NCBI RefSeq assembly: GCF_900168165.1
Contig: NZ_FUYV01000021.1
Coordinates: 4,124-68,123, forward strand
Direction of reading: 5' to 3'
DNA length: 64,000 nt
Source: Alkalitalea saponilacus
GTDB taxonomy: Bacteria; Bacteroidota; Bacteroidia; Bacteroidales; Marinilabiliaceae
Part shown: piece after piece, positions 1 to 7,958 of the stretch
How the letters are laid out: every line of letters starts with the position of its first letter
Numbering within the stretch: position 1 is the first letter of the stretch
The notes under the pieces: model-generated
Told to the model about the DNA's origin: nothing
Databases searched by the model: none
What the model saw: the letters and a program-made list of their open reading frames with translations, nothing else
Position numbers and translations under genes: made by a program

Positions 1-108
1 CAGAGCACCGATATCATAATAGGTACAGAGTACCGATATCATAATAGGTACAGAGTACCGACATCATAATAGCCACAGAGCACCGAAATCGTAATAGGTA
101 CAGAGCAA
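1..108. repeat. 25-bp tandem repeat, four copies plus a partial
   Basis: Four contiguous 25-bp units lie at 1-25, 26-50, 51-75 and 76-100. A truncated fifth begins at 101 with CAGAGCAA. The unit starts CAGAGYACCGAYATCATAAT and ends AGGTA, and copies differ at a few positions only. There is no spacer between units, so this is a tandem array and not a CRISPR. The array probably continues to the left of the window. No reading frame with credible protein content crosses it. Confidence 0.9.
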
Positions 109-147
109 CATTTCTAGAAAGATATTCATCGCATTTCTTTAATAGAT

Positions 148-233
148 ACCGCACCTACGGCGCTATGATGTACATTACGCATTGTAACACGGGGCTTCAC
201 CCCGTGCTATTGCGATATCGCACCTATGGCGCT
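148..233. repeat. REP-like palindrome pair with central hairpin
   Basis: Two copies of GCACCTAYGGCGCT lie at 151-164 and 220-233, each able to form a short imperfect hairpin. Between them, 188-206 is a perfect 7-bp stem (CACGGGG/CCCCGTG) with a 5-base loop. The complementary core GCCRTAGGTG recurs in the hairpins at 8931-8998. Paired short palindromes in intergenic DNA are typical of REP elements mobilised by a RAYT transposase, but no such transposase lies in the window. The assignment is by structure only. Confidence 0.5.
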
Positions 234-337
234 TGAGCTGCATAAAAAATAATCTCTATCTGCAACGCAGCATCCCCCCCTTGGGGTGCTAGGGGGTGAA
301 ATATCCTTGTAAACAAAGGCCAGGGCGCGAAACCCAA

Positions 338-592
338 GATATTAAGTTGCCCTTTCAGGGCGACTTTGATAGGCATTACACCAACCCCGAAGCGCTACCC
401 CGAGTTAAAATATATAAGGCTTTCAGCCTTGAACAATTGTGAGATTTTCGACATTTAAGCAATCCATATACACATTCCGGCGCCACAGAGTGGCAGATTA
501 TTTCAACCCAACGGCAACGCCTTGGGCAACAGCATCGCCTTGGGCACAGGTAACGTATGGCCATAACGTCCTGAAAGGACAACTTAAATATC
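338..592. repeat. inverted pair of a hairpin-bearing repeat
   Basis: The minus strand of 338-360 and the plus strand of 569-592 share the pattern CCTGAAAGGRCAACTTA followed by ATATC. Each copy contains a 5-bp hairpin (349-361 and 568-580). The copies face each other across about 200 bases. Short frames in this stretch look like chance frames in repeat DNA: they show no recognisable domain and overlap each other on opposite strands. I see no gene between 1 and 696. Confidence 0.55.
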
Positions 593-696
593 AGAGAGCA
601 GCAAACAAACCTTGTTCAAATGTATCACTTAATAGGACCTTAAATTTTACATTAGCTCCAATATTACTATATATTTGCTTATATAACCTTGCGTCT

Positions 697-1851
697 TTAA
701 ACAAACAACGCTCTGTTTAAATCTCTCAGTTCCGGATTATTTATAAAAAGCTTTGCTTCATTCCATGAAGCATGACACATTACAGAGTATCCATCCTGAT
801 TTAAAGCTGCTAAAGACTCAACCGCATTTGTAAAACACTCAGGATTGCCCAGATCAAGATCAAATCCCGCTTTCTTAGATTCCAATCCTTTCCATGGTGT
901 ACGGTTACTAATTATTACCGGTCTTCCTGCCATAAAACTTTCCAAAATTGAATAACCAAAGTTCTCACCTCGTGTTGGCATATACAAACAGTCATAATTT
1001 GCCAGCAAATCCAACACCCTATTTCCTTCTACAATGCCTTTATGAGTGACAACTACATTATAGGGTAGTGAATTTAGAACCTCTAAACATTTCTCCCAAT
1101 ATTCAAGGTCATAAAGAGGTCCATACAAGTCAAGTACAACTTTAGCCATCTTCACCTCTTTAAGACACTCCAAAGCAAATAGCGTATTTTTCTCAGGAGA
1201 AATCCTTGCCAACGAAATCATCTTTAACTCACCCTCCTTCTTTATTTTCTCCATCAAATTAGGAAAGTCCTTAACCGGTAAATGAGGAGCTAACATGACC
1301 TTTGTTTTTTCACCAAAAGCATTTTTAATGTCCATCTCTTCCTGGTCGCTGGTTGCGTGAAAAACAACTTTTTTATACAAGCCGACAATATGGGCGATAT
1401 ATAGAAATAACCTTTTTTTCCAACCCTTTATTCGAATGGCTGTAGGAGCAAGCATTCCATAAGTTCCCAATATAATTTTACCATTAAATGCAGTATTCCT
1501 CAAAAGCAATAAGGGCAAAATTGAGAACTTATATGAATAAATTCCATTGATATATATGCAATCCGGATTTACCTCTTTAAACAACTCTCGGTATCTATTA
1601 AAAGAAACCTCCTCTTCTGGAATATAATATACAAACTCACCTAAATTCAATTCAGTCCATTCATTCCGCTGTATTCCTTCATAGGGCTCCCTCTCCTTAA
1701 AATCACTATCTCTTGTAAGAATATAAAATTCATATTCATCACGTAGATGGCTTACCAAATTAGCGAAGGCTCGTTGCCCTCCCCCCGCCTTATAGCCCGG
1801 CAGGTACCAATCGATGAACACCAGTATGCGCAGTTTTCTATTTTTTGTCAT
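697..1851 (-). CDS. GT4-family glycosyltransferase
   Basis: This 384-residue protein has the GT-B, GT4 layout. The N-terminal Rossmann half has a glycine-rich nucleotide-sugar loop (GYKAGGGQRA, about residues 19-28). The C-terminal half carries the EX7E motif at E296 to E304, followed by the usual MAGRPVI stretch. Such retaining enzymes transfer a sugar from a nucleotide donor during polysaccharide, LPS or exopolysaccharide assembly in the cytoplasm or at the inner membrane. No signal peptide or membrane segment is evident. ATG at 1851 is used and no good Shine-Dalgarno precedes it, which is normal in this phylum. The left neighbour is repeat DNA and the right neighbour is 900 bases away on the other strand, so it appears monocistronic here. 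Donor and acceptor cannot be told from sequence. Confidence 0.85.
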   Translation of the reverse strand: MTKNRKLRILVFIDWYLPGYKAGGGQRAFANLVSHLRDEYEFYILTRDSDFKEREPYEGIQRNEWTELNLGEFVYYIPEEEVSFNRYRELFKEVNPDCIYINGIYSYKFSILPLLLLRNTAFNGKIILGTYGMLAPTAIRIKGWKKRLFLYIAHIVGLYKKVVFHATSDQEEMDIKNAFGEKTKVMLAPHLPVKDFPNLMEKIKKEGELKMISLARISPEKNTLFALECLKEVKMAKVVLDLYGPLYDLEYWEKCLEVLNSLPYNVVVTHKGIVEGNRVLDLLANYDCLYMPTRGENFGYSILESFMAGRPVIISNRTPWKGLESKKAGFDLDLGNPECFTNAVESLAALNQDGYSVMCHASWNEAKLFINNPELRDLNRALFV

Positions 1852-1915
1852 AACTCAACAAAGATAGTAAATTCAGGCTTCAGTTGGCAGGGTTCAGTTA
1901 CCAGATATTTTGAAG

Positions 1916-2254
1916 GTTTAGAGTTTTGGGTTGATAGTTTTGGGTTGATAGTTGCAAAAAGAGCTTAAAATATAAAACATTGAACCTAAAACATTGAACC
2001 TAAAACCTAAAACATTGAACTTATAACATTAAACTTTAAACCCTTCCACTCTCTTCCGATTCCGCTGCGCATAATTCCATTCACTACGTTTAATCCTGCC
2101 TTGCGGATACCGATAATCGGCATTCCGCTACGCTTTAACTCCGTTAAACTTCGCTTCCGGTTTCCGATCTCCGATTTCCGATTTCCGGTTTCCTTTTACT
2201 CCCCCTCTTCCGGTCTCCCATCTCCGGTTTCCGGTCAGCCGCCTCCCAACCACC
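1916..2254. repeat. bipartite heptamer array (GTT units, AAC units, then TTTCCG units)
   Basis: Six GTTnnnn units sit in exact 7-bp phase at 1916-1957, including GTTTTGG and GTTGATA twice each. Ten units with AAC in fixed position follow at 1974-2043 in exact phase. A pyrimidine-rich class follows, with units such as GTTTCCG and ATCTCCG at 2153-2194 and again at 2206-2254 after one phase break. The GTT units are thus on the plus strand to the left and on the minus strand to the right. No coding function is visible. Confidence 0.85.
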
Positions 2255-2627
2255 TGAATATGTTTCAATTAAGTATTTTTTTCTTTAATTCACTTAAATC
2301 GATGAAACAGTGATATTTATCACGTTTCTGCAATTTACACGGAAAAAAAAGCCTGCTAAATACTTTTAAATAAGGGATGAAATGGCTAATATTGTATTAG
2401 CATACAATGATTTTTTACGGCAAAATAAAACAAAATCAATAACTAAACTTTTTAAATACTGATTTATTGATAATTACATTTCCGTGTACGTACATCAACC
2501 ATCAGCACACACTTTATTATTAAACCAATTACATTTCATAAATAGCCTGTGGTTTTGCATAATTGTCCAGTCAAACCAACGACTGGTTCTATTATTGGAA
2601 ACCAGTTAATATACCCCCAAAAACACT
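2255..2627. other. AT-rich intergenic region upstream of oadG
   Basis: No gene is seen. It contains the CRP/FNR-like inverted repeat at 2310-2323 and the 10-bp palindrome TGTACGTACA at 2485-2494. A pair of overlapping hairpins that cannot form together lies at 2567-2606. These could be part of the control region of the oad genes, whose first start codon is at 2787, but no full promoter was recognised. Confidence 0.5.
2310..2323. promoter_or_regulatory. possible CRP/FNR-family operator
   Basis: GTGATATTTATCAC is a perfect inverted repeat with the GTGA-N6-TCAC spacing of CRP/FNR-family sites. It lies about 460 bases before oadG and about 460 bases before the divergent glycosyltransferase, so it could serve either. 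The link to an actual regulator is an inference. Confidence 0.35.
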
Positions 2628-2725
2628 ATAAACCATAAACTATCAACCATAAACTATAAACCATAAACCATAAACTATAAACCATAAACCATAAACTTTG
2701 AACCTTGAACTTAAAACATCGAACC
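2628..2725. repeat. 14-unit AAC heptamer array
   Basis: Fourteen contiguous 7-bp units are in perfect phase, mostly ATAAACC and ATAAACT, then TTGAACC, TTGAACT and TCGAACC. The AAC triplet stays at unit positions 4-6 throughout. Only the AAC half of the bipartite pattern is clear here. The array ends about 60 bases before the oadG start. Confidence 0.9.
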
Positions 2726-2786
2726 TTAACCCCCGAATTAAACAAACCGCCCCTTTAAACGTTAATTAGCAAAAACATAAAGAAAA

Positions 2787-3035
2787 ATGAGCGAAAACTT
2801 TAATGAAGCATTTACTCTTTTGGGCGTTGGAATGCTCACCGTTTTTATTATCCTGTTAACGGTCGTATTACTGGGAAATGGGATCATTTTTTTTGTCAAT
2901 CGCTTCTTCCCTGAGAAGGCAAATAAAATTGCAGCTTCATCCGAAATATCATCATCCAAAACAGCAGCCATTGTAGCGGCAGTTAAAATACTTACACAGG
3001 GTAAAGGTGTTGTGACTAAAATTGAGAAAAGGTAG
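2787..3035 (+). CDS. oadG: Na+-pumping oxaloacetate decarboxylase, gamma subunit
   Basis: This small 82-residue protein has one strong N-terminal membrane helix (about residues 11-38, ending FFVNRFF), then a short charged and Ala/Ser-rich tail. This is the layout of OadG, the membrane anchor that assembles the biotin-carrying alpha subunit with the Na+-translocating beta subunit. Its identity rests mainly on position, just before oadA and oadB, and on size, since gamma subunits are poorly conserved. Translation starts at ATG 2787 after an A-rich stretch. Its stop codon (3033-3035) lies inside the first unit of an 8-bp repeat array. OadG in other bacteria has a C-terminal zinc-binding region; no clear His/Cys cluster is visible here. 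Confidence 0.85.
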   Translation: MSENFNEAFTLLGVGMLTVFIILLTVVLLGNGIIFFVNRFFPEKANKIAASSEISSSKTAAIVAAVKILTQGKGVVTKIEKR

Positions 3036-3102
3036 AAAGGTGAGATGGTAGAAAGGTGAGATGGTAGAAAGGTAGGAGGGTAATAAGGTAGGAAGGTAAG
3101 TA
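3031..3102. repeat. nine-unit 8-bp GGT array
   Basis: Nine units beginning GGT are in perfect 8-bp phase: GGTAGAAA and GGTGAGAT alternate, then GGTAGGAG, GGTAATAA, GGTAGGAA and GGTAAGTA. The first unit contains the oadG stop codon. The array fills part of the 177-base gap between oadG and oadA. Confidence 0.9.
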
Positions 3103-3212
3103 TTAAACCTCCAAGCAAAGAAAGTATTCCGTCGGGACATTCCAAAAAGTTACCCCCGTATAGAAAACAAATATATAGAATTTAATTATTGAGCTAAATA
3201 AACAGTAAGATA

Positions 3213-5096
3213 ATGAAGAGAAAAATAAAATTCTCCCTGCTTTACAGGGATATGTGGCAATCATCAGGAAAATATGTACCTCGTTTAGATCAGTTGGAAC
3301 GGGTAGCACCCCATATTATTGAAATGGGGTGTTTTTCAAGAGTAGAAACCAACGGAGGCGGTTTTGAACAGATCAATCTTTTGTTTGGCGAAAATCCTAA
3401 CAAAGCAGTTCGTGCCTGGACAAAACCCTTTCAGGAAGCTGGTATTCAAACGCACATGCTTGAAAGAGCTCTGAACGGAATTCGGATGACTCCCGTTCCG
3501 GCCGATGTCCGCAAGCTCATGTTCAAAGTCAAAAAGAAACAGGGAACCGATATTGCCCGGTCTTTTTGTGGACTTAATGACCCTCGAAACATCATTGATT
3601 CTATAAAATATGCCAAAGAGGGAGGTATGATTGCTCAGGCAGCCTTGAGCATTTCCTATTCAGAAGTTCATACAGTTGATTACTATGTCGATTTGGCCGA
3701 ACAATGTATTCAGGCTGGAGCCGACGAACTTTGTTTAAAGGATATGGCAGGTATAGCCCGCCCGGCATCCTTAGGAAAAATAGTTGAAAGAATACGCGAA
3801 AAACATAAAGAGATTCCCATCACTTACCACGGCCATGCCGGCCCCGGGTTTCAGGTAGCCACCATATTAGAAGTAGCACGCGCCGGCGTGGATTATGTGG
3901 ATGTAGGAATGGAGCCTCTTTCTTGGGGAACAGGTCACGCCGATTTGCTGACCGTTCAGGCCATGCTGAAAGATGCTGGTTTTGATGTTCCCGACATCAA
4001 TATGAAGGCTTACATGAAAGTGAGATCTCTTACTCAGGAGTTTATAGAAGATTTTCTGGGCTATTTCATCAGCCCAAAAAACAGGTTGATGAACTCATTA
4101 CTCATTGGTCCCGGCCTGCCCGGCGGGATGATGGGAAGCATGATGGCCGATTTATCCAACAATCTGAAGAGTTTGAACAAATGGAAAGATAAAAATAACC
4201 AGCCTGAATTGACAGAAGACGACCTACTGGTTAAACTCTTTGATGAAGTGGAGTATGTATGGCCACGACTGGGATATCCACCACTTGTTACCCCGTTCAG
4301 CCAATATGTAAAGAACATTGCACTAATGAACGTGATTCAGCTGGAAAAAGGCAAAGAACGTTGGAGCATGATTGCTGATAACATTTGGGACATGATCCTG
4401 GGCAAAAGTGGTAAGCTTCCGGGCAAATTGGCAGATGAAATCGTGGAGTTGGCGAAAAAAGAGGGGCGCGAATTTTATACAGGTCATCCGCAAGAGCCAT
4501 ATTCCGATGCATTGGAAAGTTTCCGTAAAGAGATGGACGAAAATGGCTGGGACTATGGAGAAGATGACGAGGAGCTGATGGAGCTGGCCATGCACCCCGA
4601 ACAGTACAGACTATATAAATCAGGGAAGGCCAAAGAGAATTTTGAATCAGAGATAAAATCGTATGAGGAGAAATACTTAAAAGAGGATAAAGGAGATAAA
4701 CAAACAAAAGAGATGCCTGCCAACTGGCAGCCATCCACCATGCATATCAATGTAAATGGCGAACAATTCACCGTAAGCGTTGCTTACGATGAAAACGCCC
4801 AGGCAGCACCAGCTGTTTCGGGCAATGCACCTACACCTTCAGACAATTCTGCTTCATCAGGAAAAACAAGCACCGTAATCGCTCCCCTCGAAGGGAAATT
4901 CTATTTCACCAAAGACAGCAGTGAAAAAGCCATTCAGGAAGGAGATCACGTGAAGGCCGGAGACATTGCAGGATACATCGAATCCATGAAAACCTATAAC
5001 GCCGTTCGCTTTGAAGAAGCGGGCATTGTCAAAAAAATCGAAGTCGCCAACGGCGACGATGTGGATGAAGACGATTTGCTGGTGACAGTGGGGTGA
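3213..5096 (+). CDS. oadA: oxaloacetate decarboxylase alpha subunit (biotin-carrying carboxyltransferase)
   Basis: At 627 residues the protein has the order expected of OadA. An HMGL-like TIM barrel comes first (YRDMWQSS at about 10-17 with the metal-binding Asp, KDMAG lysine at about 175, and a YHGHAG metal site near 207). A PYC/OADA conserved domain follows. A linker rich in Ala/Ser/Pro leads to a C-terminal biotinyl domain with ESMKT, where K593 would carry biotin. The usual motif is EAMKM, so the context differs slightly but the lysine is kept. It moves the carboxyl group of oxaloacetate to biotin, and the beta subunit then decarboxylates it while exporting Na+. Close relatives can act as the carboxyltransferase half of a pyruvate carboxylase, but oadG and oadB on either side favour the pump. 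Confidence 0.93.
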   Translation: MKRKIKFSLLYRDMWQSSGKYVPRLDQLERVAPHIIEMGCFSRVETNGGGFEQINLLFGENPNKAVRAWTKPFQEAGIQTHMLERALNGIRMTPVPADVRKLMFKVKKKQGTDIARSFCGLNDPRNIIDSIKYAKEGGMIAQAALSISYSEVHTVDYYVDLAEQCIQAGADELCLKDMAGIARPASLGKIVERIREKHKEIPITYHGHAGPGFQVATILEVARAGVDYVDVGMEPLSWGTGHADLLTVQAMLKDAGFDVPDINMKAYMKVRSLTQEFIEDFLGYFISPKNRLMNSLLIGPGLPGGMMGSMMADLSNNLKSLNKWKDKNNQPELTEDDLLVKLFDEVEYVWPRLGYPPLVTPFSQYVKNIALMNVIQLEKGKERWSMIADNIWDMILGKSGKLPGKLADEIVELAKKEGREFYTGHPQEPYSDALESFRKEMDENGWDYGEDDEELMELAMHPEQYRLYKSGKAKENFESEIKSYEEKYLKEDKGDKQTKEMPANWQPSTMHINVNGEQFTVSVAYDENAQAAPAVSGNAPTPSDNSASSGKTSTVIAPLEGKFYFTKDSSEKAIQEGDHVKAGDIAGYIESMKTYNAVRFEEAGIVKKIEVANGDDVDEDDLLVTVG

Positions 5097-5097
5097 G

Positions 5098-5261
5098 GAA
5101 AGGAGACCGGAGATCGGAAGTGAAGCGCAGCGTAATTCCGCATAGCGGTACAGGAAATTAAGTAGAAGGGTTGTAAGGTTTTAAGTTCAAGGTTTTAAGT
5201 TCCGTCAAAACCATAAACTATAAACTATAAACTATTAACTATTAACTATAAACCATCAACC
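5098..5261. repeat. purine-rich and bipartite heptamer array between oadA and oadB
   Basis: Immediately after the oadA stop come GGA-type units (GACCGGA, GATCGGA). From 5170 there are GTT units (GTTGTAA, GTTTTAA, GTTCAAG, GTTTTAA, GTTCCGT) with one extra base at 5177. From 5206 to 5261 there are eight AAC units in exact phase (CAAAACC, ATAAACT, ATTAACT and variants). The GTT-to-AAC switch falls at 5205/5206. Confidence 0.85.
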
Positions 5262-5298
5262 CATCAACCAAAATTTAATCACAAAATAAAAGAATAAC

Positions 5299-6510
5299 AT
5301 GGGCGTTCTTGAAGAACTCTATAATATGACGGCCTTTGGACCAATTGCCAACGAGCCATCAATTCTGCTGATGTTGCTGATAGGTTTCATTCTTCTCTAT
5401 CTTGGCATCACCAAAAAATACGAGCCTTTATTATTGGTTCCCATCGCATTTGGGGTCATTCTGGCAAACCTTCCCGGTGGAGGGATGGGTGTGGTGGCTG
5501 CTGAGAAAATCGAACTGGAAGGCGGAAGGTATATGAACCTTTTCGAAATTGGCAGTGAGTTTGGAATAATGAACTACCTCTATTTCGCGCTGCTCAAAAC
5601 CGGGTTTATTCCCCCCATCATATTCATGGGAGTGGGCGCATTAACCGATTTTGGGCCTATGCTAAGAAATCTCAGACTGGCATTTTTTGGTGCGGCTGCA
5701 CAAATTGGAATCTTCTCAGTAATTTTTGGTGCCATTGCCATGGGATTCACTCTTCAGGAGGCGGGCTCGTTGGGAATCATTGGTGGTGCCGATGGCCCAA
5801 CAGCCATCTATACCACCATTATGCTGGCTCCTCATCTTCTTGGACCCATTGCCATCGCAGCATACTCATATATGGCTCTTGTTCCGGTTATCATTCCGCT
5901 CATTGCCAACATGTTAATGTCTAAACAGGATTTCCTCATCAACATGAAGCAACAGGATAAACTATATCCGCCTAAATACGAGATCAAAAACATGAAGTTG
6001 ATAAAGATACTGTTCCCAATTGTCTTGGGTGTCACAGTGGCTTTGTTTGTGCCTTCTTCTGTGCCTCTTTTGGGAATGTTGCTGTTTGGAAACCTGATAA
6101 AAGAAGTGGGAACCATTACCCAGAGACTTTCTGATGCGGCCACCGGCCCCATCATGAACACGGCCACCATATTTCTGGGTCTTGCGGTGGGAGGCACCAT
6201 GACACATGATGTATTTCTGGATATGAGAACTCTGGGAATTATTGTCGGTGGATTTCTCGCTTTTGCCATCTCCATTGGAGGAGGTATTATGGCAGTAAAG
6301 GTTTACAACACTTTTGCCAAAAAGAAAATCAACCCGCTCATTGGAGCCACCGGCCTGAGTGCAGTCCCCATGGCATCAAGAGTTGCCAACGACCTTGGAC
6401 TGAAACACGATCAAAACAACCACCTGTTGCAGTATTGTATGGCTTCCAATATTTCGGGAGTTATAGGTTCAGCAGTGGCAGCAGGTGTTCTGATATCTTT
6501 GTTGGGGTAA
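5299..6510 (+). CDS. oadB: Na+-translocating decarboxylase beta subunit
   Basis: This 403-residue polytopic membrane protein is hydrophobic almost throughout, with at least nine predicted membrane segments. It carries the beta-subunit signature GGADGPTAIY around residues 162-171, whose Asp is required for carboxybiotin decarboxylation and Na+ transport in characterised homologues. Its length matches the shorter OadB/MmdB/GcdB family members. In context it completes oadG-oadA-oadB. Together these decarboxylate oxaloacetate to pyruvate and export Na+ across the inner membrane. ATG 5299 follows an A-rich leader. The gene ends in GTTGGGGTAA, in phase with the heptamer array that follows. The beta subunit alone does not fix the substrate; the HMGL-type alpha subunit points to oxaloacetate. 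Confidence 0.93.
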   Translation: MGVLEELYNMTAFGPIANEPSILLMLLIGFILLYLGITKKYEPLLLVPIAFGVILANLPGGGMGVVAAEKIELEGGRYMNLFEIGSEFGIMNYLYFALLKTGFIPPIIFMGVGALTDFGPMLRNLRLAFFGAAAQIGIFSVIFGAIAMGFTLQEAGSLGIIGGADGPTAIYTTIMLAPHLLGPIAIAAYSYMALVPVIIPLIANMLMSKQDFLINMKQQDKLYPPKYEIKNMKLIKILFPIVLGVTVALFVPSSVPLLGMLLFGNLIKEVGTITQRLSDAATGPIMNTATIFLGLAVGGTMTHDVFLDMRTLGIIVGGFLAFAISIGGGIMAVKVYNTFAKKKINPLIGATGLSAVPMASRVANDLGLKHDQNNHLLQYCMASNISGVIGSAVAAGVLISLLG

Positions 6511-6514
6511 GAAG

Positions 6515-6820
<306 letters not shown>

Positions 6821-6826
6821 TAACCC

Positions 6827-7375
6827 CTACTTTTGAATCCACGCCACCACCTCCGGATCATCCGGTCTGGTTCTGGGTGGTACCACTTTCACAAGTTTCC
6901 CGTTTTTGTCAATCAGGTATTTTTGAAAGTTCCACTGCACCTCACTATCCTTAAAACCGTTAAGAGATTTCTGAGTCAGCCATTGATAAAGAGGGTGTTT
7001 ATCATCACCAACCACTGTTATTTTTTCCATCATGGGAAAGGTCACCCCATAATTGATTTGGCAAAATTCCATGATCTCCTCCGCACTCCCGGGTTCCTGA
7101 TTCATAAAATCATTGGCAGGAAAACCAATAATCACAAAATCATCTCCCCCGTATTGCTCCCACAGAGCCTGAAGCTGTTCGTACTGAGGAGTCAGTCCGC
7201 ATTCACTTGCAGTATTAACCACCATCACCTTTTTACCTTTCAGAGATGAAAAACTAAAAGGAGTTCCTCCAAGAGTATTTACTTCAAATGAGTAAAAACC
7301 GGATTGTGCGCTTGCCGACATTGAGATGGCAGCCAGCCATAGAAATGCCCCAAATTGAATTACCTTATTTCGCAT
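6827..7375 (-). CDS. secreted glutathione peroxidase-like thiol peroxidase
   Basis: This 182-residue protein has a cleavable signal peptide (cleavage probably after SASA, about residue 23) followed by a thioredoxin-fold GPx domain. The peroxidatic Cys59 is in NTASECGLTPQY, and the WNFQKYL motif (W148, N149) is present. The FPCNQF motif is changed to FPANDF, so the resolving-type cysteine is Ala87 and the usual catalytic Gln is Asp89. Bacterial members generally use thioredoxin rather than glutathione to reduce peroxides. The signal peptide places it in the periplasm. It stands alone between two heptamer arrays that share a near-identical junction. Enzyme activity is likely but the altered residues make the mechanism uncertain. 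Confidence 0.85.
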   Translation of the reverse strand: MRNKVIQFGAFLWLAAISMSASAQSGFYSFEVNTLGGTPFSFSSLKGKKVMVVNTASECGLTPQYEQLQALWEQYGGDDFVIIGFPANDFMNQEPGSAEEIMEFCQINYGVTFPMMEKITVVGDDKHPLYQWLTQKSLNGFKDSEVQWNFQKYLIDKNGKLVKVVPPRTRPDDPEVVAWIQK

Positions 7376-7485
7376 AATGTCATTGTTTTAATATGCTAAT
7401 ATAAACAATTATATGAGAGAAAAGGTTTTGGGGAGGAAGGTGGCAGAGTGGAAAGGTTGGAAGGATGGATGGTTATTTTGAGATG

Positions 7486-7666
<181 letters not shown>

Positions 7667-7715
7667 AAAATCCTAACCCTTCCACCCAACCCCTGCAATT
7701 CTCTTTCCGCCATTA

Positions 7716-7849
7716 AAAACATAAAGGCAGGTGCCCTCGCACACTGCCTTTACGCCATCCAAAACCAAAACTTAATAAGTACAAAATGATTTAAAACAAA
7801 GCAATCAATCATGCAGTGCTTAAATTTTTGAACTATATGTTCAAATATA
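7716..7849 (-). ncRNA. candidate small transcript with promoter, hairpin end and 20-codon frame
   Basis: On the minus strand a GTTG box (7870-7873) is followed after 20 bases by TATATTTG (7842-7849), a good TAnnTTTG match. A 9-bp stem (7722-7730 with 7744-7752) followed by a T-rich tail (TGTTTTTAAT) would end a transcript near 7716, giving an RNA of about 120 bases. Inside it, ATG at 7812 opens a 20-codon frame (MIDCFVLNHF VLIKFWFWMA) ending at 7750 in the stem. The peptide would be very hydrophobic. No family was recognised; this is a prediction from signals only. Confidence 0.25.
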
Positions 7850-7934
7850 ATTAATTTATTATAAAACCTCAACATCATTAACAATATTTAACTATTTAAC
7901 AAGCACCAGTGTGATTTAGCTTCTCAATTCCATC

Positions 7935-7942
7935 TACATTTG
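7935..7942 (+). promoter_or_regulatory. putative -7 box (TACATTTG) for the aminotransferase gene
   Basis: TACATTTG matches the Bacteroidota -7 consensus TAnnTTTG and ends 16 bases before the ATG at 7959. A -33 TTTG is not clear; a weak TTTA lies about 17 bases upstream. Confidence 0.35.
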
Positions 7943-7958
7943 TATAAAATTTAATAGA

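Noticed and set aside
1-108. Possible CRISPR array
   Set aside because: Units are contiguous with no spacers and no cas genes follow.
376-720. Two overlapping short frames on opposite strands
   Set aside because: They lie in palindromic repeat DNA, show no domain or codon pattern, and contradict each other.
2762-3145. Frame on the minus strand across oadG
   Set aside because: Shadow of oadG; the shadow protein is low-complexity and has no family features.
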